Below, in pieces: positions 25,359 through 33,652 of a stretch of 64,000 nt of DNA. This DNA is from Galbibacter pacificus (lineage in GTDB: Bacteria > Bacteroidota > Bacteroidia > Flavobacteriales > Flavobacteriaceae), in NCBI RefSeq assembly GCF_029603155.1, contig NZ_JAPMUA010000003.1:124001-188000 (forward strand). Reading direction: 5' to 3'. The notes beneath the pieces are model-generated. The model worked only from the letters and a program-made list of their open reading frames with translations. It did not search any database and was not told where the DNA came from. The translations under genes were made by a program, and so were the position numbers. Position 1 is the stretch's first letter; each line of letters begins with the position of its first letter.

Positions 25359-27392
25359 TTAATTTACACTTGGAATTGTAATAATAATTGATGTACCCTC
25401 TTTTTCTTTGGACTGGATACTTAAAATCCCATTCATTTTTGAAACCCTATTTCTCATACTATTAATACCAATGCCTTGAGCGTTTTTAGCGGTATTGAAA
25501 CCTTTTCCATCGTCTGAAATAGTTAAAATCAAGTCATTCTTTTTATTCTCAAAATTAATATAAACATTTTTTGCATTAGCATGTTTAATGACGTTTTGTA
25601 AAGCTTCTTGAATAAGACGATAAATATTAATTTTCAAATCATTCCCTAGATAATGCCAAGGTATATCATTTGCAATATGTACATGAAATTTGAATTTTCC
25701 TAATTTTGACTTCCTTTCAATCAATTCTTGGATTAAATCACCAAAATCAGTTTCTTTAATTTTAGAGTCATTGAATAATTCATGTGATAAATCCCTAATT
25801 TCTTCTTCAATTTTGCGAATTTCATCAATATAACGGGCCCTTACCCCTATAGAATAGTCATCCTTCTTGTTATTCAGACCATCCAAGCTTAATCGAAGTC
25901 CAAATATTTTCCCCAAAATGCCATCATGTAATTCAGAGGAAATCCTATTTTTTTCCTGCTGTCTGACCTCTTGCAATTTTGATTGCTGTGATAGCATCAA
26001 GGCGTAAACTTCTTCATTTGCTTGTTGTCTTTCCTTTTCAGACTGTAATATTTTATATTTACTACGGTTATTTTTGATAACGAAAACGAGTCCAACGGAG
26101 ACAGCAAACATTACTAATAGTCCAATCAAATAAATTTTTTGTTTTCTTAACTGCTGATTCCTATATTTAAATTGCTCTGTCTCGTAGGCTATGCGTATAA
26201 ACTTATTTCGTTGGGCTCTTTCAACCCTGTTTAGGCTATCGGCAATCTTCGAATATTCATTTAAATATTTAAATCTGGTTACAGCTCGAATTTCGGATAA
26301 AATTTTTAATGACCTCAATAGATTTTTATAGTCCTCTATTTTTTTTGAAATGTCTCTAGCGTCTAATGCATATTTATATGCTTCAACTGAATTACCCTGT
26401 TCTTTAAAATATTCGGATAAATGAATATTGCTAATGGCAAGACCATTATAATCTTTAATGCTATCTCGGATATGTTTTGCTAGTTGAAAGTTATGTTCTA
26501 TTTTTTTATTTATAATCTTTCCTTTGAACTGATTGTAGGTCAGGTTATCTAAAATCATAGCATATAATTTTATATTTCTATGCCGTAAATTATTATCTTG
26601 AAGCAATCCCTTAAATATGGCTATTGCCTGAGGGTAAAAGCCCTGATTTTGCCTAACAATCCCAATATTATTTTTCGTGTTTTCTTCAAAATTATTATTG
26701 TTATCTGTTCCCTCAATAATATTTAAGGCTTTTTCATGATAGGAAATAGATTTCTGGTATTCTCCCAGCTCATTGTATATAATACCCAAGTTATTATAGC
26801 ACCTATAAAGTTGAAAAGGTTTTTCTTCATTTGCCTGATTTAGTAATTCGAGCGCCTTTATAGAATTAATTTCACTTCCTACATAATCTTTTATTGAGTT
26901 TTGAACAATGGCTTTATTTATCAACATTCGACTTTCTAAAAAAGATCGATCCAAATTTTTAAAGAGTTTTTGAGCTTGAGAATAGTAAAAAAATGCACTA
27001 TCCTTCAGTATCCCTTTCGCATAATAATTTCCAATATCCCAGTATAAATTCGCTAAAGAAATGGAATCTTGCTTTTCTCTGGCAATTTTCTGAGATTGAT
27101 GATTGATTGCCAAAAAGACAGAATCTGTATGTTCCTTATATAAATTATAGGATATTTTGCTAAGCAGCCTTGACTTTATAGAATCGTTTGCATTTTCAAT
27201 GATAAGATTATAAGCCTTTACAAGGCTATCCTTTCTTGCCGAGGAAGTTTCCAGATTGTCTAGATTATCAATTAATTCTGTAATTCTACCAATCAAGTGA
27301 TCCTGTACTGAAGAATCATTCTTTTCCAAAAATTCTTCAGTACAGGATATTAATAAAAAAATTAAAGTGAAAAGAAATAATTGTCTTTTCAT
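25359..27392 (-). CDS. TPR-containing sensor histidine kinase (HisKA_3 type)
   Basis: A 677-residue kinase. It begins with a lipoprotein-like signal (LFLFTLIFLLISC), followed by a periplasmic array of TPR repeats (about residues 60-370), one membrane helix (KIYLIGLLVMFAVSVGLVFVI, about 410-430), a coiled-coil, the HisKA_3 dimerisation box ISSELHDGILGKIFGLRLSL with the phospho-His, and a HATPase_c domain (EALQNVIKHANAKN, DDGKGFN, GIGINSMRNRV). The architecture is a typical NarX/DesK-like kinase of Bacteroidota. A signal sensed by the TPR domain, perhaps the lanthipeptide itself, would reach the adjacent regulator. Confidence 0.93.
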   Translation of the reverse strand: MKRQLFLFTLIFLLISCTEEFLEKNDSSVQDHLIGRITELIDNLDNLETSSARKDSLVKAYNLIIENANDSIKSRLLSKISYNLYKEHTDSVFLAINHQSQKIAREKQDSISLANLYWDIGNYYAKGILKDSAFFYYSQAQKLFKNLDRSFLESRMLINKAIVQNSIKDYVGSEINSIKALELLNQANEEKPFQLYRCYNNLGIIYNELGEYQKSISYHEKALNIIEGTDNNNNFEENTKNNIGIVRQNQGFYPQAIAIFKGLLQDNNLRHRNIKLYAMILDNLTYNQFKGKIINKKIEHNFQLAKHIRDSIKDYNGLAISNIHLSEYFKEQGNSVEAYKYALDARDISKKIEDYKNLLRSLKILSEIRAVTRFKYLNEYSKIADSLNRVERAQRNKFIRIAYETEQFKYRNQQLRKQKIYLIGLLVMFAVSVGLVFVIKNNRSKYKILQSEKERQQANEEVYALMLSQQSKLQEVRQQEKNRISSELHDGILGKIFGLRLSLDGLNNKKDDYSIGVRARYIDEIRKIEEEIRDLSHELFNDSKIKETDFGDLIQELIERKSKLGKFKFHVHIANDIPWHYLGNDLKINIYRLIQEALQNVIKHANAKNVYINFENKKNDLILTISDDGKGFNTAKNAQGIGINSMRNRVSKMNGILSIQSKEKEGTSIIITIPSVN

Positions 27393-27404
27393 AAATGTTA
27401 AAAT

Positions 27405-27641
27405 TTAGTCTTCAGTTTCTCTATCGTCATCTATAGGATTTCCTTGGTCCCCGGTATCATCTGCTCTTGTACTATCTACAACATTATTAACTAAGCTATC
27501 AATCGTTTTTTCCGGGATAGAATCAACAGGCTTGGATTGAATTTCTACAGGATAATAATCAATTTCTTCTGGTTCACAGGAAACAATAAAAGTCAAAGAT
27601 AATAATACAGTTAATACCGCGATAAAATTTAGTTTATTCAT
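27405..27641 (-). CDS. Small acidic lipoprotein
   Basis: A 78-residue protein with a lipoprotein signal (FIAVLTVLLSLTFIVSC, Cys 22) and a low-complexity, strongly acidic mature part ending in DDDRETED. No domain is recognisable. It is the first gene of the kinase-regulator operon, 12 bases upstream of the kinase, so a role as accessory sensor or immunity lipoprotein is possible but unproven. Confidence 0.7.
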   Translation of the reverse strand: MNKLNFIAVLTVLLSLTFIVSCEPEEIDYYPVEIQSKPVDSIPEKTIDSLVNNVVDSTRADDTGDQGNPIDDDRETED

Positions 27642-27702
27642 TTTAGCTTTATTTTTAAGTTATTATATGCTAAAATTAACATCGATTTAACGGTTTATGG
27701 AA

Positions 27703-27714
27703 CGTAAAACTGTA
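27703..27714. promoter_or_regulatory. Second copy of the CGTAAAACTGTA motif
   Basis: The 12-mer, also present at the palindrome 24066-24080 near lanC, lies about 60 bases upstream of the first gene of the two-component operon. Its outer half-site here is GAACGTAAAAC, without the complete palindrome. Confidence 0.35.
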
Positions 27715-27778
27715 TCAGAAGTACAGATAAACAGTACTTTACAATATCTCGATTTATAATGTATATTCACTTTTAAAA

Positions 27779-27813
27779 TCACTAAGGACGACATAAAATG
27801 TCGCCCTTAGTGA
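27779..27813 (-). terminator. Terminator closing the precursor-barrel-arginase transcript
   Basis: Arms 27779-27794 and 27798-27813 are complementary over 16 positions with one A-C mismatch and a 3-base loop. On the minus strand TTTT follows. It lies 39 bases after the UPF0489 stop and separates that operon from the two-component genes. Confidence 0.85.
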
Positions 27814-27851
27814 TAGATTATGATGATCTGACCGTTAAATATATAAATTCA

Positions 27852-28745
27852 TTAAAAACTTGCGATGGAGTTTTCTCTCATCTTATATATTTGACTTAAA
27901 CCATTCTTTAATTCCTGTTCTATAAATCTCCACTGATCTCTGGGAGTATATCCGCTATAAACAGATCTGCATATAGTAATTAAATCTGGATTGATGGAAA
28001 ATTCTTTTAATTTCCCTATGAAATCCTGAATTCTTTTTTTAATAATTGCCTCACTCACCTTTCTAGGACTGGGAAATATATCTTGATAATAATTAATAAT
28101 TAAAAAATATGAGTTTTCATGAACTCTGGATTGTATACTATTACAAATAAATCTAATAGGATGATATTTATCGTGGTTAAAATTCAAGTATTCTTCTTCG
28201 CTTACTTCAATTATAATTTCATTATTATTTTCTGGTTGTATAATACATGAAAAAAAATCTAAATCAATATCCAGCAATACTTTTTTAGCATCATGTTCTT
28301 CAAAATCTTTTAACCCGACAATTTCGTAATTTACGATTTGGTGAGGGTTATTTAATAATGGATTAGCGTCCAATTGGTTGCCTGAAATTAAATTTTTCGC
28401 ATCATTATTATAAGAGGTGATAAAAAAATCTTTTTTCATTTTGACCTTATGGTCCACTTTGCACCAGATAATTTTATTAAACACACCAATAAATGATGCT
28501 ACTTTTATGAAAGATGCGATTGTTAATTCTTCGTATGTAAATCTGCTTAACTTCTTATCTGACCATTCAAAGACGTTTTCGAGTGGAGTATTCACCCTTA
28601 GCGTTGTCATATCACTATGATCATCAAAATGCAATAGGGTATAATTTTTTTTATCCTTTCTATGTTTTAAAAAATTAATCCATATATAAAAAGCTTCATT
28701 GTGCTCTTCAACAATAAATAAAGGAATAGTGGCTTTATTTTTCAT
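27852..28745 (-). CDS. UPF0489 protein, predicted peptide arginase (Arg to ornithine)
   Basis: A 297-residue member of UPF0489, an arginase/deacetylase-fold family. Metal-site motifs are visible: LLHFDDHSDMTT (Asp41, Asp42, His43, Asp45, the DxHxD-like motif), VLLDIDLDFFS (Asp159, Asp161, Asp163, the DxDxD-like motif), and a late conserved Glu in WRFIEQEL. The start has the typical VEEHNEAFYIW. UPF0489 enzymes such as OspR of the landornamide pathway hydrolyse Arg side chains in RiPP precursors to ornithine and urea. It is co-transcribed with three lanthipeptide precursors whose cores contain Arg-Arg, 4 bases from the barrel gene. Family membership is read from motifs; substrate is inferred. 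Confidence 0.85.
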   Translation of the reverse strand: MKNKATIPLFIVEEHNEAFYIWINFLKHRKDKKNYTLLHFDDHSDMTTLRVNTPLENVFEWSDKKLSRFTYEELTIASFIKVASFIGVFNKIIWCKVDHKVKMKKDFFITSYNNDAKNLISGNQLDANPLLNNPHQIVNYEIVGLKDFEEHDAKKVLLDIDLDFFSCIIQPENNNEIIIEVSEEEYLNFNHDKYHPIRFICNSIQSRVHENSYFLIINYYQDIFPSPRKVSEAIIKKRIQDFIGKLKEFSINPDLITICRSVYSGYTPRDQWRFIEQELKNGLSQIYKMRENSIASF

Positions 28746-28749
28746 ATAT

Positions 28750-31176
28750 CTAATTCTTAAATCTCGTTATCTCTTTTGAATTATCCGTAGATGTTGATTT
28801 TTTATTTTTATTCCATCCCGTTGAAAAAGAATATACTACCGATAGTTTAAATCTGGTAAGGCTTAAATCGGTTTCATAATTATTTTGATAGCCATCAAAA
28901 TAGGAGATATTGTCATAATTATAAGTATTAAATATGTCATCAACACCTGCGGTAATTTTTAAAGAATCATTAAATAGATTTCCTGTAACCCCTAAATCAA
29001 GTCGCCATCGACTGGCCTGATAAATCTGGTAAAATGTTGAATTGGATCGGTACGAAAAACGATTGAATATTTCAATATTTGGAGTAATCTCATAACTATT
29101 ATTAAATTTTACGGAGTAATATTGAAATTGATCCAAATCCCTCGTATCTGTAACGAATTGTGGTTTGATATCGTAATTGTAGGTTTCTCCATAGAAGCTT
29201 AACTGACCACTCCATTTATTATCAAGTAAACGATAATAAATACCTACACTAGCATAAAAATCATTGATAGAAGTGGCATTTTCGGGTCTAGTTCTGGTAT
29301 AAAGACTATTCTCAAGTCGACGACTAACCAACATAATCATATCATTATAACGATGGTAGCCCAAATCAATATCCAAAAAATCAAATAGTGAATTTTCCAA
29401 AGAAATGGTGTTTCTTTTAACTGGTTTTAAATCTGGATTACCTACCCTATAAGAAAATTCTGAGATATAATATTCATATGGATTCAAATAAACATAGTCA
29501 GGTCTAGTTAGTCCTGATGTGAATTTTAAAGCAGAAGAAAGATTTTTTGTTTTGTAACTTACAACAAAATTAGGTAAGAAATTTGTATAAGAGTTCGCAG
29601 AGATGGTTTGCGTTGATAGAAATGCGGATGCATTCTCTGTATGTTCTATTCTAACGCCTCCTTTAAATGACATATTACCAACAGAGGTACTCAAAAGACT
29701 ATAACCTGCAAAAACCTTTTCATCGTATATTAGACTATCTGACCTACTACCGTTCAGCATTTCTAAGCCATCAATATCGTCAAAATAGGTTGCGTTATTT
29801 TCAATCTCACTATCGGTATATTTTGCACCGGCTTCAATTAAAAAAACCGAAACGGGTATTTCAAAATCAAGACCCATTATAAATTGGTGTCCATCTAAAG
29901 GAATTTCTGCACGGCCTTTATTAAGAGAATCAATTGTACTTCCCGTAATAAACTTATTTTCGAAGTTTTGTGTTTCATCTATAAAACCTGTTAGGTATCC
30001 TATATTTGATTTAATTTTAAAATCAGAGCTATCTTTTGTGTAAGTATGTGAGAGATTCATACTTGTTAGGTTGTCCTCAGCATTTTTTAAATTTTTAAAT
30101 TTTAGGATAAAATTTTGTTCGCCGTAATAAGAATTTTGCTGTTGTATGTTGGTCTGCTTATTTGTACTATAGCTACTAAAATTGAAATTCAACTCGTTGC
30201 TTTGATCTATTTTGTAATTTAGATTTGAATATAAGCTGAGAACCTTACTATCTATATCATAGTTTTTTAGGTAGTCTTGTTGAGTATCTTCATCAGAATT
30301 ATCGTAAAAAATATTTCCGTTTTCAGTTCCATAACTTTTTGAATTTCTATAGCCAACAGATGCTGAGCCGCTGAATCGCCCGCTAACTAAGTTTACATAA
30401 GCATTTTGAAAATCACTTATCTCTTCATTCACATATGAATAACTTGATAGATTAACACTCAATCCATCTACAGCCTTATTCTTGGTTATAATATTTACTA
30501 TTGTCCCTCTATCTGCGTCATATTTGGCCGATCCACCCGAAATAACCTCAATCTTTTTAATGTTATTTGCAGGAATAGTTTTAAGAAGATTTAAGTCTTG
30601 GGAGTTTTTAAACCCCTGCCTTCTACCATTTATAAGAATCGTTACTTCACTACTGCCATTGAAAGCTATGGAAGATTCATTTTCAATCCAAAACCCAGGT
30701 AATTTTCCCAACAATTCTATTCCATTATCTCCCTCAATACCCGGAATTCTCTCCACATAAATACTCTTTTTATCTCCATCCAAAACCGCAATGGGTCTAG
30801 TTGCTTCAACGATCACTTCGTCTAATTCATTTGTGTTTTCTTCAAGTGAAAAAATTTTATTGCTTACATTGTGAACAAGATTAATTGGCTTGCTTATATA
30901 TACAGCATATAATGGATGCGATATTCTCATGAAGTATTTCTCCTTTTCTATTCTTGAAATTTTAAAATTCCCCTGATCATCTGTGTTTTGAGCAAATACG
31001 AAAGTTGAATCGCTCATCTTAAATAATTCAACAAATGCATTTTTCAAGGGTTCACCGCTTTGATTTACCTGTACGACCCCGGCTATTGAATGTAGAGATT
31101 CTTGGGCATGGAGATTGTTTATAATTAAGGAAAGCCCCAACATTAATTGACTAAAAATTATAACTTTATTCTTCAT
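28750..31176 (-). CDS. TonB-dependent-type outer-membrane barrel
   Basis: An 808-residue outer-membrane protein. The signal peptide (IFSQLMLGLSLIINNLHAQ) is followed by a carboxypeptidase-regulatory-like beta domain (about 28-110), a plug domain (DGDKKSIYVERIPG, GIELLGKLPGFWIE, about 130-220) and a long barrel of alternating strands ending in FKLSVVYSF and a short tail. It belongs to the outer-membrane beta-barrel family (OMP_b-brl_3). Its place between the precursor genes and the arginase gene suggests it handles the product at the outer membrane: release, uptake or sensing. No SusD partner is present. Confidence 0.9.
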   Translation of the reverse strand: MKNKVIIFSQLMLGLSLIINNLHAQESLHSIAGVVQVNQSGEPLKNAFVELFKMSDSTFVFAQNTDDQGNFKISRIEKEKYFMRISHPLYAVYISKPINLVHNVSNKIFSLEENTNELDEVIVEATRPIAVLDGDKKSIYVERIPGIEGDNGIELLGKLPGFWIENESSIAFNGSSEVTILINGRRQGFKNSQDLNLLKTIPANNIKKIEVISGGSAKYDADRGTIVNIITKNKAVDGLSVNLSSYSYVNEEISDFQNAYVNLVSGRFSGSASVGYRNSKSYGTENGNIFYDNSDEDTQQDYLKNYDIDSKVLSLYSNLNYKIDQSNELNFNFSSYSTNKQTNIQQQNSYYGEQNFILKFKNLKNAEDNLTSMNLSHTYTKDSSDFKIKSNIGYLTGFIDETQNFENKFITGSTIDSLNKGRAEIPLDGHQFIMGLDFEIPVSVFLIEAGAKYTDSEIENNATYFDDIDGLEMLNGSRSDSLIYDEKVFAGYSLLSTSVGNMSFKGGVRIEHTENASAFLSTQTISANSYTNFLPNFVVSYKTKNLSSALKFTSGLTRPDYVYLNPYEYYISEFSYRVGNPDLKPVKRNTISLENSLFDFLDIDLGYHRYNDMIMLVSRRLENSLYTRTRPENATSINDFYASVGIYYRLLDNKWSGQLSFYGETYNYDIKPQFVTDTRDLDQFQYYSVKFNNSYEITPNIEIFNRFSYRSNSTFYQIYQASRWRLDLGVTGNLFNDSLKITAGVDDIFNTYNYDNISYFDGYQNNYETDLSLTRFKLSVVYSFSTGWNKNKKSTSTDNSKEITRFKN

Positions 31177-31236
31177 TGTATTCTCGAATTATTAAGGAGC
31201 TTCTAAGTTTTAAAATCTCTTTTTATAATTATTTTA

Positions 31237-31272
31237 GGAATATCCCAGCCCCTTGCGAGCTGGAATATTTCC
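31237..31272 (-). terminator. Hairpin between precursor genes and downstream genes
   Basis: On the minus strand, GGAAATATTCCAGC pairs with GCTGGGATATTCC (one bulge, one G-T wobble) around a 9-base loop. It is followed by AT-rich sequence without a T-run. The position after the third precursor and before the barrel gene suits a partial terminator or RNA-processing element that keeps precursor mRNA in excess. Confidence 0.55.
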
Positions 31273-31348
31273 ATTGAAATGACAGGCTACTGAATATATC
31301 GAATCCTAGCCTGATCTAAATTCCAAATTTTCATTGCTGATTTGAAGG

Positions 31349-31519
31349 TTAACATGACCTTCTGCAACAACTTTCTTCAACCGCAGGCAATTTTATTGTT
31401 GCATCGCAAGTGGCTCCAGAATCTCCGGACATATCTTCAGCACCAATTAGTGATTTCATTTGGTCTTCCTGAAGATTCATCAGGGACGTTTTTTTAAGAG
31501 TTATCTTCTTTTTTTTCAT
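31349..31519 (-). CDS. Class I lanthipeptide precursor 1
   Basis: A 56-residue precursor. The leader (1-27) is Lys-rich, MKKKKITLKKTSLMNLQEDQ then MKSLIGA, with L16, M21, L24, G26 and A27 in the -12, -7, -4, -2, -1 positions of a double-glycine-type site for the cluster's C39 peptidase. The predicted core (28-56) has Ser31, Ser34, Thr37, Thr41, Ser50 and Ser55 as dehydration sites and Cys38, Cys51, Cys52 and Cys56 for rings, with Arg53-Arg54 within CCRRSC. It is too short to appear as a long ORF and was found by comparison with the third copy. Confidence 0.93.
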   Translation of the reverse strand: MKKKKITLKKTSLMNLQEDQMKSLIGAEDMSGDSGATCDATIKLPAVEESCCRRSC

Positions 31520-31539
31520 TTTAATGAATGTTAAGGTTG

Positions 31540-31716
31540 TTAATTTCGACAGGATCTTCTACAACAGGAGTCATCTACAGCTTCTAATTTTACCGTGGCT
31601 CCACAAGTTGCACCCGAATCATCGGACATATCATCTGCCCCTATAAGGGATTTCATCTGATCGTCCTGTAAATTCATTAAGGACTTTTTCTCAAGAGTGA
31701 TTTTCTTTTTTTTCAT
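31540..31716 (-). CDS. Class I lanthipeptide precursor 2
   Basis: A 58-residue precursor with the same leader (first residues MKKKKITLEKKSLMNLQDDQ; site SLIGA at 23-27). The core differs from its neighbours by Asp for Glu (DDMSDD), Gly39, Val42, Glu45 for Pro, and a two-residue C-terminal extension Arg57-Asn58. Cys38, Cys51, Cys52, Cys56 and Arg53-Arg54 are kept. The gap to precursor 1 is 20 bases. Confidence 0.93.
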   Translation of the reverse strand: MKKKKITLEKKSLMNLQDDQMKSLIGADDMSDDSGATCGATVKLEAVDDSCCRRSCRN

Positions 31717-31738
31717 AAAAAAGTTTTAGGATTAATAA

Positions 31739-31909
31739 TTAACAAGATCTTCTGCAGCATGATTCATCAACTACTGGTAACTTAATAGTTGCATCACAGG
31801 TCGCTCCTGAATCGTTAGACATTTCTTCGGCGCCGATCAGAGATTTCATCTGATCATCCTGAAGATTCATTAGGGATTTTTTCTTTAAAGTGATCTTCTT
31901 TTTTTTCAT
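31739..31909 (-). CDS. Class I lanthipeptide precursor 3 (first in the transcript)
   Basis: A 56-residue precursor starting at ATG 31909. A longer open frame extends upstream to 31963, but the start aligning with the other two copies (MKKKKITLKKKSLMNLQ) is preferred. The predicted core 28-56 is EEMSNDSGATCDAT then IKLPVVDESCCRRSC, with four Cys and six Ser/Thr. It is nearly identical to precursor 1. It is 22 bases upstream of precursor 2 and closest to the promoter. Confidence 0.93.
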   Translation of the reverse strand: MKKKKITLKKKSLMNLQDDQMKSLIGAEEMSNDSGATCDATIKLPVVDESCCRRSC

Positions 31910-31984
31910 CACATTATTGGATTTAATTAAACATTTAGTTCTACTTCTTGGCCTTCGAAGCAATTTTGTTGAAAATCAACATTT

Positions 31985-31992
31985 CAAACTTA
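31985..31992 (-). promoter_or_regulatory. -7 element of the precursor promoter
   Basis: The minus strand reads TAAGTTTG, an exact TAnnTTTG match, 75 bases upstream of the first precursor ATG. I could not find a well-spaced -33 TTG, which would fit dependence on an activator. Confidence 0.5.
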
Positions 31993-32200
31993 TGCTATGT
32001 CATAAATTATTAGATGAGTTTTACCAATGTGAATTTTAGGGGAATACCGTAATTTTTTATATTAGTTCCTGCATTTCATGAACTGATCGTGTGATTAAAA
32101 GAAATGTGGCTGTATATGTTTCTGAGAATTTATGCCTTAATTTTACAAAAGTATTGGAATGCAGCAGGTAAAAGGATCACTAAAAATGCCTTTATAAACT

Positions 32201-32624
32201 TCAATTACCATTAACAAAAAAGAAAGATCTTCTGGTTTTTTGGGATGATTTGTCTATTAATAATAATACCATTAAATAAAATGAAACTTTCAAATGGTTG
32301 TATGCAAAAGGCACAATATCCTGTTGAAGCGTATCTTTATAAATGAACCGTTGCTTTTGGTCATTGTCCATGGTGAAATTTTCAAGCTTTAGGAGTTCTT
32401 GTTCAACGCTTAACCATTGTTCCCAATCGTTCACCGTAATCGCAATATCAAGATCGTAAGTTAAGCGTCCGGACTGCATATGGTGTAATTCCATAATGAT
32501 ATCCCGTGCGGTGGCACCGATTACAAAAAGAAATACCTGCTTCTTTGTAATATTCTATAAGTTCCAACAAAATAGGTTTTAATAGCGGATGCGTAAATTT
32601 CCCGCTAGATATACGGTAGTTCAT
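32201..32624 (-). pseudogene. Decayed AbiEii-like nucleotidyltransferase, copy 1
   Basis: From ATG 32622-32624 the frame reads MNYRISSGKFTHPLLKPILL, then after a frameshift in a T-run around 32520 it continues as VIGATARDIIMELHH, SGRLTYDLDIAITVNDWEQW and KQRFIYKDTLQQDIVPF. The pattern GATARD and LTxDLDIA is the nucleotidyltransferase active site. After VPF the C-terminal half is missing. A related fragment occurs at 38030-38310. It follows the AbiEi-like pseudogene with a small overlap. Confidence 0.75.
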
Positions 32625-33419
32625 TCTCTAGTATTTTTTTGCGGTCTCTATATTTCTTCCATAGCCACTATTTATTAAATCTGCATATACTAAAAGTGGG
32701 GGGGGCGGCTTGGTTGTTCGTATTGTTATCTTTCCAAAATTTTTGCAAGATTTCAACGGTACCGGTTTCACTTGGAATTAAACGTAATGTTTTTGCGACT
32801 TGAGAAAGTTCTAAATCTGTAAATAGGGTAAATTGCTCAGGTCTTAAATTGTCTGTATAAAGCCCCCTCCAGGTTCACCTCCCCAAAGGATAGAACCATT
32901 TTCTGAATGTAAATCTATAGTGTGCCAGTTTTTTAGTTGTTCCTGATCTATAAAACGCATTCGTTTTCTGAGAATTCGAGGTCTAAGGGTTGCATTAAAA
33001 TCGACCACCCAACGTTCTAATAATTCTCTTTTATTTTTAAGAACTCGTTTATTACTTGTTTTCAATAAGTAATTTAAGGCTTCTAGTTCGCCCATTACAT
33101 TGCTTACCGATCCTATGGACACATCAGCTAGTTCCGAAATTCTTCTGTAAGAATCATGGAGGCTTTCGGGCTTATTTAATAAATGAAAAATAATTTTTAA
33201 CCCTGTTTCTTGAAAAGCTCGTGATTGATTTGTCTTGTCTTTCTTTGTGTTCTTTTGACCTTCTACGAAGATCGTTAAATCATTATGCCTTATAAACGCA
33301 TTGCCGGCAACATCGATATAATTAATCCCACGTTCCTTCAGTTCCTGAGCTACTTTTTTTGAAATATATTCAGCTATTAAATATAATTTTAAACCGCAAA
33401 TGAATCGCTGCTTAACCAA
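32605..33419 (-). pseudogene. Decayed AbiEi-like antitoxin
   Basis: The intact part (residues 1-191 from 33419) includes a winged-helix region ISELADVSIGSVSNVMGELEALNYL and the family segment ENGSILWGGEPGG. It then stops; the sense resumes in another frame (YTDNLRPEQFTLFTDLELS and beyond) and after a second shift in a C-run at about 32697 as LLVYADLINSGYGRNIET, ending at 32605. With two frameshifts it is probably inactive. Together with the gene downstream it is the relic of a type IV toxin-antitoxin module. Confidence 0.75.
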
Positions 33420-33471
33420 TCTAAGTAACTATGTGTACACAACAAAATATTTAGAAATATACCTTTTTTAG

Positions 33472-33652
33472 GAGTTTTTTAAAATAGGGATTTTCGGAAA
33501 CTTATAAAATTGTAATATGCTTATTATCAATATATTGATAATTTTTGTGTTTAAATCAATACAGAAAGCATCAAACTTTTGTTTGCAAATGGCGTGCAAA
33601 TTTTTTCAGTAACTTGTTGCTTATGAAAACATTTTTATCACTCACACTAGAT
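33472..33652. repeat. 181-bp direct repeat, copy 2
   Basis: Matches 12536-12716 with about three substitutions. It contains the promoter region and first ten codons of the complete integrase gene. The distance between the copies is 20,936 bases. Confidence 0.95.
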
